Of a stretch of DNA of 64,000 nucleotides, positions 26,482-35,500 are shown one piece after another (within the stretch, counting starts at the first letter, position 1; each line of letters starts with the position of its first letter). The position numbers and the translations under genes are program-made. Source of the DNA: Chloroflexota bacterium (GTDB lineage: Bacteria; Chloroflexota; Anaerolineae; 4572-78; J111); NCBI GenBank assembly GCA_016860845.1, contig BOKF01000044.1:1-64000 (forward strand). The letters are read 5' to 3'. The notes under the pieces were generated by a model, which had not been told where the DNA came from, ran no database searches, and saw nothing but the letters and a program-made list of their open reading frames with translations.

Positions 26482-27330
26482 ATGCAAGCACAGGCAACCT
26501 TAACACAAAATCCCCCTTATATTCTGGGCCACGCGGAGACTGAATTGGATCGGCTGATCCACCAGTCCCGCTACTTTGGCGACCTGACCCGGCATGTTTT
26601 GAATTTAGCCGGCCTGGGACCAGGGATGCGCGTTCTGGATGCCGGCTGCGGCGCGGGCGACGTTTCATTTATGGCTGTCCGCATGGTTGGGGCGGAGGGC
26701 GAGGTCATTGGCATAGATAAATCGCCCGAAGCCGTGGCGCTGGCCTCCCAGCGAGCACAGGCTGCCGGGCTGACCAACGTCCATTTTGTAACCCAAGACC
26801 TGGCCGAAGTGCATTTGGATGAACCCGTTGACGGGCTGATTGGCAGCCGGATTCTGATGTACTTTGCCGACCCGGCGGTGGCGCTGCGCCGTTTGGCCGG
26901 TTTTGTTAAACCGGGCGGCCTGGTGGTTTTTCAGGATTTTGATATGGCAGCGGCCAAGTCCGAACCGGCCTGTGCCCTATTCGATACCACCGTCCGCCGG
27001 GTCAAGCAGACCTTTACCCGGGCCGGCTTTGATATTCAGTGCGGTCTCAAACTGTCCCGAATTTTCCGGGAGGCCGGACTGCCCGCCCCCCAAATGATTC
27101 TGGGCGCGCGCGTGGAAAGTGGGCCGGACGCGCTCGTCTACGACCAGCTTGCGCAAGTCACTCACTCCCTGTTACCGGTTATGGAACGCACCGGCATCGC
27201 CACGGCCGCGGAAGTCGGCCTTGAAACCCTGGCCGACCGTATCCGGGACGAGGCGGTAGCCAACAAGAGCACGCTGGTATCCCCTGCGCTTATCGGCGCC
27301 TGGACGCAAAAAAACCCGGAAGTCAATTAG
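26482..27330 (+). CDS. Class I SAM-dependent methyltransferase
   Basis: About 282 residues from the ATG at 26482 (GAGGAGG upstream at 26465). Motif I is VLDAGCGAGDVSF (about residue 50), motif II EVIGIDKSPEAV, then the post-motif FVTQDLAEV and VKPGGLVVFQDFD. This is the ubiE/UbiG-like Rossmann methyltransferase fold using S-adenosylmethionine. The substrate is unknown; the C-terminal region (KLSRIFREAGLPAPQMILGARVESG) resembles small-molecule methyltransferases. It has no obvious operon partner. Confidence 0.88.
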   Translation: MQAQATLTQNPPYILGHAETELDRLIHQSRYFGDLTRHVLNLAGLGPGMRVLDAGCGAGDVSFMAVRMVGAEGEVIGIDKSPEAVALASQRAQAAGLTNVHFVTQDLAEVHLDEPVDGLIGSRILMYFADPAVALRRLAGFVKPGGLVVFQDFDMAAAKSEPACALFDTTVRRVKQTFTRAGFDIQCGLKLSRIFREAGLPAPQMILGARVESGPDALVYDQLAQVTHSLLPVMERTGIATAAEVGLETLADRIRDEAVANKSTLVSPALIGAWTQKNPEVN

Positions 27331-27413
27331 TCTAGCCAAGAAATGCAGCGCATCTGAGTAATTACGAAGGTGCCGTCACAAGCTACCGCACACCACCGAT
27401 AACGAATGTAGGA

Positions 27414-27490
27414 TCCACAGATGCACACGGATTTGCGCAGATTTTCTTATTTTATCTTCTTCATCTGTGTCTATCTGTGTAATCTGTGGA
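27414..27490. repeat. TCCACAGAT palindromic repeat
   Basis: TCCACAGAT (27414-27422) and ATCTGTGGA (27482-27490) bracket a stretch with CACACGGATT and CATCTGTGTCTATCTGTGT. This is the common CACAGAT/ATCTGTG dispersed repeat. The remainder of the spacer before it (27331-27413) shows nothing recognisable. Confidence 0.65.
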
Positions 27491-27512
27491 CTATTTTTCA
27501 CCAGAAGGTTTT

Positions 27513-28001
27513 ATGGAAACTGTTGACCAGATCACATTTATTTTGACCCTTATCGCAGCGCTCACCTGTGGGCTGATCGGCGGAATATTCTATCCGTTCT
27601 CCACTTTCGTCATGAAGGCCCTCCGGCGGCTCCCGGCGGAAGCGGGCATTGCCGCCATGCAAACCATCAACATCACCGTTATTACCCCCTGGTTCCTGGC
27701 GCCGTTTTTGCTGGCGGCCGTAGCTTGTATTGCGGTCATGGCCGCGGCGCTCTTACGCTGGCACGAGCCAGACTCCCTATTTTTACTTAGCGGCGGCGCG
27801 CTCTATCTGATCGGCAGCTTTCTGGTGACGTTCATGTTCAACGTTCCCAGGAACGAAGTTTTGGCCGCAGTCGCCCCCGCAGATACAGACAGCGCCGCTT
27901 ACTGGGCCGAGTACCTCTCGAACTGGACGTTTTGGAATCACATTCGGACGGCCGCAGCCCTGGCCGCAGCGGCCTTACTTATTATCGCTCTCGTCTATTG
28001 A
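27513..28001 (+). CDS. DUF1772 (anthrone-oxygenase-like) membrane protein
   Basis: A 162-residue protein from the ATG at 27513 (AGAAGG upstream). Four hydrophobic helices are visible (about residues 5-30, 60-80, 90-110 and 135-160), with the DUF1772 signatures GLIGGIFYPFSTFVM, MQTINITVITP, and VPRNEVL, and NWTFWNHIRT near the end. DUF1772 proteins are related to fungal anthrone oxygenases, but bacterial members have no established function. It is followed at 28102 by a promoter for pbpC. Confidence 0.8.
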   Translation: METVDQITFILTLIAALTCGLIGGIFYPFSTFVMKALRRLPAEAGIAAMQTINITVITPWFLAPFLLAAVACIAVMAAALLRWHEPDSLFLLSGGALYLIGSFLVTFMFNVPRNEVLAAVAPADTDSAAYWAEYLSNWTFWNHIRTAAALAAAALLIIALVY

Positions 28002-28101
28002 GCCAGGCGATATAGGAGAATTACAATCTCCCCACGCTTTCCCCACGACGGAAGCGCCGGACAAGCGTCTCCTCCCCATTTATCCCCTCGCCTGAGATAA
28101 T

Positions 28102-28109
28102 GGTATAAT
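28102..28109 (+). promoter_or_regulatory. Extended -10 promoter candidate for pbpC
   Basis: GGTATAAT within TGGTATAAT gives an extended -10, about 105 bp before the chosen pbpC start. The same sequence is found upstream of the SIR2 gene. Confidence 0.5.
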
Positions 28110-28214
28110 GACAACGTGTTGCGTCCCAGGGGGAGGCTTCGCTCTGGTGCGTGTTCCGTTAATCTACATACTATGCTTAAAATCCATACATCCAAGGCTT
28201 TACGTTTTAGGCTC

Positions 28215-30866
28215 ATGAAACCCATCTCACGCAAGCGCAAACTGGCGACTCTTTTAATCACCCTGGCTATTCTGGCCGGGCTGGCCCTAGCCGTCATCGT
28301 GGATCAATGGCTCCTGGTTGACCTGCCCCGGCCCGACGAACTGTACCAGTACACCACCGCCCCCTCGACCAAAATCTATGACCGGCACGGCACGCTGCTC
28401 TACGAAATCACCGACCCGCACCAGGGGCTGCACACCCCCTTGACCCTGGAGGATATTCCTCAAGCCTGCCTGAACGCCACCATCGCTACCGAAGACGCCA
28501 GCTTTTACCGCAACCCCGGCGTGGACGCCTGGGCCATCCTGCGCGCCCTGTACATCAACTGGAAAGGCGGCGAGGTCTTGAGCGGCGGCAGCACCATCAC
28601 CCAGCAGTTGGCCCGCAACCTGCTCCTCTCCCCCCAGGAACGCACCGAGGTCAGCCTGACCCGCAAGCTGCGCGAAGCCATCCTGGCCTGGCGGCTGGCC
28701 CGGACCTACACCAAAGATGAGATCCTGACCCTCTACCTCAACGAAACCTACTACGGCAACCTGGCCTACGGCATCGAGGCCGCCAGCCGGACCTACTTCG
28801 GCAAGCAAGCCGCCGAACTCGATCTGGCCGAGTGCGCCATGCTGGCCGGCCTGCCGCAAAGCCCGGCTAACTACAACCCCCTGGAAAACCCCGAAGCGGC
28901 CAAAACACGCCAGAGCATTGTCCTCGATTTGATGCTCAAGCAGGGCTTTGTCGCCGCCGACGAGGCCGGCAGCGCCCGCACCGAAAAACTCGGCTATGCC
29001 GCCATTCCCTTCCCCATCGAAGCGCCCCATTTTGTGATGTATGTCCGGGGCGAACTGGAGCGAAAATACGGCCTGGAGGCTATCTACCGCCAGGGTTTGC
29101 AGGTCTACACCACCGTGGATTTGAATGTGCAGAACGCGGCCCAGCGAATTGTCCGCTACCGGCTGGCCGAGTTGACCAAACAGAAGGACGGCCAGCCGCC
29201 GCGCAACATTCGCAACGCCGCCGTGGTGGTGATGGCTCCCCATACCGGCGAAGTTCTGGCCATGTTGGGCAGCCCCAATTACTTCGACCCGCGTATTGAC
29301 GGCGCCGTCAACGCTACCATGGCCACCCGCCAGCCCGGCTCTTCGATCAAGCCGATCACCTACGCCGCTGCCTTCGACCCCGCGGTCGCCGCCAGCCACG
29401 GCTACGCCCCGCTCACCGCCGCTTCGATGATGGTGGACGTGCGCACCGCTTTTGTGACCCAGGAAGGCCAGCCTTATGTGCCCGAAAATTACGATCGCAC
29501 CTGGCGCGGCCCGGTCTTATTACGCCAGGCGCTGGCCAGCAGCTACAACCTGGTGGCGGTCAAGGTGCTGGAGTACGTCGGGCTGGACAGCATGGTTGAC
29601 CTGGCCCGCTCACTGGGCATTACTACCTTTGACAATAAAAACTTCGGCCTGGCCCTGACCCTCGGCGGCGGCGAAGTCCGGCTGCTGGAATTGACTGCCG
29701 CTTACGGCGCGTTTGCCAACGGCGGACGCAAGCTGGAGCCGGTCACCATTACCCGCATCACCGATCACGGCGGCCAGGTGATCTACCAGTCGCCCCCCCA
29801 TCTGAACCCCGGTCCACAGGTGCTCGACCCGGCCGCGGCCTACCTCATCACCTCGATTTTGAGCGACAATTACGCCCGCCGCTCCACCTTTGGCGCGGGC
29901 AGCCCGCTCAACCTGACCCGCCCGGCGGCGGCCAAAACCGGCACGACCCAGGACTGGCGCGACAACTGGACGGTCGGCTATACCCCGGATTTGGTCGTCG
30001 GGGTCTGGGCCGGCAACGCCGACAACGAACCTATGCGCCACATCTCCGGCGTTACCGGCGCCGCGCCCATCTGGCACGACCTCATGGAGGAACTGCACAA
30101 AACCATCCCCGTCCACAACTTTGCCCGGCCCGCTGGACTGGTTGAAAAAACCATTTGCGCCGACAACGGCCTTGTGCCTGTGGAGCGTAGAGCGAGGAAC
30201 GTAGAGCGTGAAGCAAACGACACTTTAGCTTCTCCGCTTCACGCCTCACGCCTCACTCCTCACGCTTCACAATTTCCCGTCCCCTGTCCTCACACCATGA
30301 CCGAACTCTTCATCGCCGGCACCGAGCCGCAGCGCCTTGACGACTGGCATCAGGGTATCGCCCTCGACCGGCGCAACGGCCTGCGGGCCGGCGTTGGCTG
30401 CCCCTTAGAATTTGTTACCATCCAGCCTTTCACCCTTTACCCCGCCGAAGCCCAAGCCTGGGCCAAAAAACATGCCATCCCGCAGCCGCCGGAGGCCTAT
30501 TCGCCGCTCTGCCCCAATTCACAAACAGCGATTAGCGAATGGGCGAATGGCGAAGAACAACTCGCCTCTGCTCCCCTGCCCCTCCGCTCCCCGGCTCTTG
30601 TCTTCACCAGCCCCGACCAGGGCAGCACCTTCCGCCTAGTTCCCACCATCCCGGCCGAGAAACAGAAAATCCGGGTCAGCGTCCGCCCGACGGATGGCAT
30701 CTCGCTGCGGCAGGTCAAGCTGCTGATCAACGGCCAACCCCTGGCCGAGGGCTCGGAAATCCTGTGGCAGATGTCGCCGGGAACGTATACGTTTGAAGCC
30801 GTTGGGGTGGATGCGGCGGGCAATCAGTTACGAGCCAATCAGGTGACGGTCAAAGTAGTGGAGTAA
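28215..30866 (+). CDS. pbpC: Penicillin-binding protein 1C
   Basis: About 883 residues from the ATG at 28215, chosen because basic residues and a membrane helix (about 10-30) begin there. GT51 glycosyltransferase: Glu93 in ATEDASFY and GGSTITQQLARN. Transpeptidase: Ser376-x-x-Lys in GSSIKP, SSYN near 442, KTGTT near 574. The C-terminal PBP1C beta-rich domain follows. It polymerises and cross-links peptidoglycan outside the membrane. pbpC commonly neighbours a bacterial alpha-2-macroglobulin gene, as here (32549). Two repeat-derived stretches are absorbed in frame (30183-30270 and 30525-30595), between the transpeptidase and C-terminal domains. Confidence 0.92.
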   Translation: MKPISRKRKLATLLITLAILAGLALAVIVDQWLLVDLPRPDELYQYTTAPSTKIYDRHGTLLYEITDPHQGLHTPLTLEDIPQACLNATIATEDASFYRNPGVDAWAILRALYINWKGGEVLSGGSTITQQLARNLLLSPQERTEVSLTRKLREAILAWRLARTYTKDEILTLYLNETYYGNLAYGIEAASRTYFGKQAAELDLAECAMLAGLPQSPANYNPLENPEAAKTRQSIVLDLMLKQGFVAADEAGSARTEKLGYAAIPFPIEAPHFVMYVRGELERKYGLEAIYRQGLQVYTTVDLNVQNAAQRIVRYRLAELTKQKDGQPPRNIRNAAVVVMAPHTGEVLAMLGSPNYFDPRIDGAVNATMATRQPGSSIKPITYAAAFDPAVAASHGYAPLTAASMMVDVRTAFVTQEGQPYVPENYDRTWRGPVLLRQALASSYNLVAVKVLEYVGLDSMVDLARSLGITTFDNKNFGLALTLGGGEVRLLELTAAYGAFANGGRKLEPVTITRITDHGGQVIYQSPPHLNPGPQVLDPAAAYLITSILSDNYARRSTFGAGSPLNLTRPAAAKTGTTQDWRDNWTVGYTPDLVVGVWAGNADNEPMRHISGVTGAAPIWHDLMEELHKTIPVHNFARPAGLVEKTICADNGLVPVERRARNVEREANDTLASPLHASRLTPHASQFPVPCPHTMTELFIAGTEPQRLDDWHQGIALDRRNGLRAGVGCPLEFVTIQPFTLYPAEAQAWAKKHAIPQPPEAYSPLCPNSQTAISEWANGEEQLASAPLPLRSPALVFTSPDQGSTFRLVPTIPAEKQKIRVSVRPTDGISLRQVKLLINGQPLAEGSEILWQMSPGTYTFEAVGVDAAGNQLRANQVTVKVVE
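30183..30270. repeat. GAGCGTAGAGCG / CGCTTCACGCCTCACG repeat inside pbpC
   Basis: GAGCGTAGAGCGAGGAACG, then CGTGAAGC, a short spacer, and GCTTCACGCCTCACGCCTC. The arms pair. Read in frame it encodes a Ser/Ala/His/Arg-rich linker between the transpeptidase and the C-terminal domain, with no stop. Confidence 0.7.
30525..30595. repeat. GCGAATGGCGAAT-type repeat inside pbpC
   Basis: GATTAGCGAATGGGCGAATGG units followed by a C-rich GCTCCCCTGCCCCTCCG run. The same AATGGCGAATGG unit appears in the alpha-2-macroglobulin gene (36952). It stays in frame. Confidence 0.6.
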
Positions 30867-30870
30867 TTTT

Positions 30871-31449
30871 GTGATCGCCACCCCTAAATCCAGCCGCCTG
30901 ATCAAAGCCACGCCCTTCTTCTATGGCTGGGTCATCCTCGTCGTGGGGACCATCGGCATTGCTATGATGGGCCCCAGCCAGACCTTCACCATCAGCGTCT
31001 TTATTGATGACTTCATCAAAGACCTCGGCATCTCGCGGGCCAACATTTCCCTGTTGTACGGCCTGGCCACCTTTGCTGCATCGCTGCTTTTGCCGCTGAC
31101 CGGCCGCCTGGTGGACCGCTACGGCCCCCGGCTGACGACGCCCCTGATCGCCCTGGGCCTGGGTCTGGCGGCCATGGGCGCGGCCCTGGTTCAGGGGCCG
31201 GCGACGCTGCTCATCGGGCTACTGGCGCTGCGATTTTTGGGCTTTGGCTCGCTGCAACTGGTCAGCAATAATCTGATCGCCCAGTGGTTCATCCGCCGGC
31301 GTGGGCAGGTGATGGGCCTGGCTGGGCTAAGCCTGCCCATCGGCCTGCTCATTTTCCCGGCGCTGACCGCGCTGCTGCTCTTGCCGGTCGGCCTTGGCCT
31401 GGCGGCGCTGCTGATCAAGCGTCCAGAGAGACAAACCAACCGGGAATGA
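30871..31449 (+). pseudogene. MFS transporter reduced by an internal deletion
   Basis: A 192-residue frame with a GTG start 2 bp after the pbpC stop. The first part is a normal MFS N-terminus: YGWVILVVGTIGIAM, SVFIDDF, and GRLVDRYGPR (the MFS loop 2-3 motif), with about five helices. After SLPIGLLIFPAL it runs directly into a helix and basic tail (LLLPVGLGLAALLIKRPERQ) that look like helix 12. A full member would be about 400 residues, so about half the gene (helices 6-11) appears removed in frame. It is probably non-functional as a transporter, though the frame is open. Confidence 0.65.
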
Positions 31450-31535
31450 TAAGGTAAAAACTCGGCTTCAAGTTTAGTTGAGGTTGTGGTAAAATTAGGG
31501 TAGCGTATAGGTAACAATTGCTGGAGATAATGTAA

Positions 31536-31856
31536 ATGAAGCCAACTACTGGTATTCAACAGTGGACGGAAAAAGAAATATTGAAAACATTGGCAATGCG
31601 CCGCCAGGAACTCCGAAGAATGGGTGTACATAAGCTCGGCCTTTTTGGCTCTTACTTGCGTGGCACAGCCAAAGCGGATAGTGATATGGACTTTTTGGTT
31701 GTGCTGGAGCGGCCTTCCTTTGACGATTATATGGATGTCAAATTCTTTTTGGAAGATTTGTTTCAAAGTCAAGTGGACCTGGTGATAGAAGAAAATCTCA
31801 AAGTGGGCTTACGCCCTTACATTTTGAATGAAGTGAAATATGTCGCGGGATTATAA
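31536..31856 (+). CDS. mntA: MNT-family nucleotidyltransferase antitoxin
   Basis: A 106-residue minimal nucleotidyltransferase with the GSYLRGTAKADSDMDFLV motif (G-S-x-x-R-G and D-x-D, about residues 40-58). In the HEPN/MNT toxin-antitoxin system MntA adds AMP to the HepT toxin tyrosine and neutralises it. GGAG is upstream of the start and the gene overlaps hepT by 17 bp. The motif is intact. Confidence 0.9.
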   Translation: MKPTTGIQQWTEKEILKTLAMRRQELRRMGVHKLGLFGSYLRGTAKADSDMDFLVVLERPSFDDYMDVKFFLEDLFQSQVDLVIEENLKVGLRPYILNEVKYVAGL

Positions 31857-32184
31857 GCTCTACTTGGCCGACATCTTGGAAGCAATCCGCAAGATTGAGA
31901 GTTATACGCAAGGCCTGTCTCTTCTGGAGTTTGGCCAAGATGAAATGCGGGTGGATGCCGTCATGCGAAACCTGGAAATAATTGGTGAGGCGACCAAGAA
32001 CATCCCGGTGGGGGTGAGACAAAAATATCCGGCAGTTGAATGGCGCAAAATTGCCGGACTGCGGGATGTGGCGATCCATGCCTATTTTACCATTGATTTG
32101 AGAATTATCTGGGACATTGTCGAAAATAAGCTGCCAGGTCTGCAACATGATGTAGCCACCATGCTTGAGCAAGAAAATGGCTGA
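31840..32184 (+). CDS. hepT: HepT-like HEPN ribonuclease toxin
   Basis: A 114-residue DUF86/HEPN protein. The Rx4-6H active-site motif is in LRDVAIHAYFTID, where Tyr two residues after His is the known AMPylation site. HEPN toxins cut RNA and are held off by the MNT partner encoded with a 17-bp overlap upstream. Sequence of the other helices (IRKIESYTQGLS, DAVMRNLEIIGEA) fits the family. Confidence 0.88.
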   Translation: MSRDYKLYLADILEAIRKIESYTQGLSLLEFGQDEMRVDAVMRNLEIIGEATKNIPVGVRQKYPAVEWRKIAGLRDVAIHAYFTIDLRIIWDIVENKLPGLQHDVATMLEQENG

Positions 32185-32242
32185 TAATCACCCTTAGCAA
32201 CTTGGCAATCAAACATCTCCCGTAAGGCAACTCCAAGAAAAT

Positions 32243-32362
32243 AATTATCCAAAGTCCGTGATACGTAATGCGTGATGCGTGATGGTATCCGGGCAAGATT
32301 TCTTACGCATCACGTATCACGCATCAAGCCGGTGAGAACAATTGGATGATTTAAATCTTGGA
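32243..32362. repeat. 120-bp repeat, copy B (inverted relative to 1-120)
   Basis: Reverse complement of 1-120 with two differences (TATCCGGG here against TTTCCAGG in the complement). It is in the 364-bp spacer between hepT and the alpha-2-macroglobulin gene, which has little else except a third related palindrome at 32468. Confidence 0.85.
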
Positions 32363-32467
32363 ACTGCCTAAGTGCCTACAGATTAAAATTACGCTTCTCC
32401 CACGCTCAACCGTCGCCTGGCCCGTCAGCCGGAAACGGGTTGATGGTTTAGCAAAACGACCTCCCTT

Positions 32468-32527
32468 GTGATACGATAGATGATACGTGATGCGTGAAGT
32501 TTTACGCATCACGCATCACGCATCACG
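32468..32527. repeat. GATACGTGATGCGTGA palindrome
   Basis: GATACGTGATGCGTGAAG then TACGCATCACGCATCACGC: the arms of the 120-bp repeat without its ends. It ends about 20 bp before the alpha-2-macroglobulin start codon. Confidence 0.75.
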
Positions 32528-32548
32528 TTTCATTCCAAGAGGTGTTCA

Positions 32549-35500
32549 ATGAAAAAAGTAATGGCCCTTATTACGCTCATCCTTGCCCTTTTTCTCGCCA
32601 GTTGCAGCCCTACGGCGACGCCTCCGCCGCCGGCTCCCAGCCAACCGACCGGCGAAGCACAGACAACCGCCGAACTAGCCGGCACTCCGGCTGTCGAAGC
32701 GGCCACGCCAACTGTAGAAGTTCCTACGAGCACCCCCGTTCCACCTACCCCTACCCCCGAACCGCTGCCGCCGCTGGTTCTGCGGACTTCGCCGGAACAG
32801 GGGCAGGAGCAGCCGCTCGACGCGCCCATCGAGCTGACCTTTGACCAGCCCATGGATCGCGACAGCGTGGAAAAAGCCTTTGCCATCGAGCCGGGGGCGA
32901 GCGTGGATGGTACGTTCACCTGGAAAGACGACCGGACCGTGCAGTTCGCCTTCAAAGAGGGCTTCAAACGGGGCGAACGCTACCGGGTGCGGGTCATCGA
33001 GTCGGCCCAGAGCCAGGCCGGGCTGGCCATGGAACGGCCCTTTGAGCTGCGCTTCAGCGCGGTTGGTTCCCTGGAAGTGACCAACGTCCAGCCCGCCGAC
33101 GGCTCAACCGAGATTCTGCCCGACTCCATCGTCACCGTGCTGTTCAACCGCCCGGTCGTGCCGCTCAACGCCATCGGCGATGCGGGCAACCTGCCCGACC
33201 CGCTGACCTTTACCCCGCCGGTGACCGGCCAGGGCGAGTGGCTGAACACCTCCATTTACCAGTTTACCCCCGCTCAAGGCTTTGAGCCGGCCACGGAATA
33301 CAAGGCCCGCGTGAGCCAGGGGCTGCGGGATGCCCTGGGCCAGGCCGAGCTGGAGGATGATTACGAGTGGAACTTCAGCACCGTCAGCCCCGCTGCCATC
33401 GCCAGCCTGCCTGCCGCGGGTGATGTCTACGTCAGCCCGACGCCGGTCATCAGCGTCACCTTTAACCAGCCGATGGACCGCAGCAGCGTCGAGGAAAACT
33501 TCAAACTCGTCAACGATAATACCGGCCAGGCTGTCCCCGGCCAATTCGTCTGGGTGGAGCAGGGCCTTGTCCCTCCGCCCAACCCCGACGATTATGGCTA
33601 TGAATACCTCTATGACGAGGGCGCCGGGCCGGAAGAAGTCGGCGTGGAGACGGTCGAATTTACCCCCAACATAGCCCTTGAGTTTGAGACGGTCTACCGG
33701 ATTGAACTGCCTCAAGGGGTCAAAGGCACGGTGGGCAACGCCGCAACTCAGGCGGATTTCAGCGCCAGCTTCACCGTTATCCCCTACCCGGCCATTGTCA
33801 GCACCTATCCCGCCAACGGCGACGAACTGGTGGACCCCTACACGACCCTGCAAGTCACCTTTAATTCCCCCATGAACCCGGACAGCGTGGTCATTGGCGA
33901 AAATATCATCATCCAGCCGAGCGTGGCCGTGACCCAGGTTTATACCTACTGGTGGAGCAGCAACACCAACCTGGAAATCAATATTGACGCCACTCTCCGC
34001 AAGCCCAGCAGCCGCTACCGGGTTACGCTGGGGCCGGACATCGAGGGGCGGTACGGCCAGCAGCTCGGCAGGACGACCACGATTGCCTGGGAAACGGCCG
34101 CCGCCGCGCCGCTCATCTACATGCACTCGCCCGGCCGCATTGCCACCTACAACGCCTACACCGACACCCTGACCTACCTCACCGTCCGCAACCTGAACGC
34201 GGTGGACTTTGCCCTGTACCGCCTGCCACTGGACGACTTCGTCGAACTCAACGGCAACAATTGGTGGGACGCCTGGGACCGGTACGTCCCCAGCGAGGAT
34301 AACCTTATCAGCGACTGGCAGCTCGAAAATGCCTCGGACCTGGATTCCAGTGTTATCTACCGGGTAGACCTGGGGGCGCGGAGCGGCCTGGGCGGCCGCC
34401 TGCCGCCTGGCCTCTACTACCTGGAGGCAACTGCCGACGCTGATGCAGTCTACCCGGAGGCCGATACCGGCAGCTTTGTCAATGCCCGCGAGCGGCAAAT
34501 GCTGGTGGTCAGCAAAAACAACCTCACCCTCAAATCTTCCATCAACGAGGCCCTGGCCTGGGTGACTGACCTGCAAAACGGCCAGCCCGTGCCCGGCCTG
34601 CCGCTGACCTTTATCGCCGGCGGCGCTTACGATTACAACACCGGCCAGACCTCCGCCTCCGAAAACCTGGGCCAGGCGACAACCGGCCGGGACGGCGTCG
34701 GCCTGCTCACCTACGACCCGCGCTCCGACGCCTACGAAGTCCGCATCGCTATCGCCGGGGATGCCAACGAGCCGGACGACAACTTTGCCGTGACCGTCAG
34801 CAACTGGACCGACGGGATTGACCGCTACAGCTTCAACAACGTCAGCGTTGAGGATTATTTGCAGCCCTACAACGCCCAGTTCTACACCGACCGCAACATT
34901 TACCGCCCCGGCCAGACGGTCTATTTCAAGGGCATCCTCCGCGCCGACGACGACGCCCGCTACAGCCTGCCCACTGCGGCCGAAACCATCACTATCCTTA
35001 TTACCGACTCGCAGGGTAAAGAAGTCTTCAACGAAGAGTTCCCCCTGAGCGAGTTTGGCACGGTCAACGGCTCCTTTGACCTCGACGAAAACGCCGCCCT
35101 GGGGTCCTACTCCATCCAGGCCACCTATGACGAAGACAACACTTTTTACGACGACTTCCAGGTGGCGGCCTACCGCAAGCCGGAGTACCTGGTCGAAGCG
35201 GCCACCGACAAGTCCGAATACGCCCAGGGTGAGAAGATCAAAGTGACCACCAGCGCCCAGTTCTTCTTTGGCGGGCCGGTCTCCAACGCCCAGGTCAAGT
35301 GGACCGTCCTGTCCGACGACTACAGCTTCACCTACTCTCCCCCCCTTGGAGGGGGCGCGAGCGGGGGCTGGTACGACTTCACCGACTACGACTTCAGCCG
35401 CAGCGACTCTTACACCTACGGCGTCTACGGCGAGCAGATTGCCCAGGGCGAAGGCGTGACCGACAAAGACGGCCGCTTCACCTTTGAAGTGGACGCCGAC

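Noticed and set aside
28287..29399. 370-residue open frame antisense to pbpC
   Set aside because: Shadow of pbpC, whose catalytic motifs are clear.
32441..32527. CRISPR-like direct repeats (GCATCACGCATCACGCATCACG)
   Set aside because: The units are adjacent with no spacers and belong to a palindrome; this is a simple repeat.
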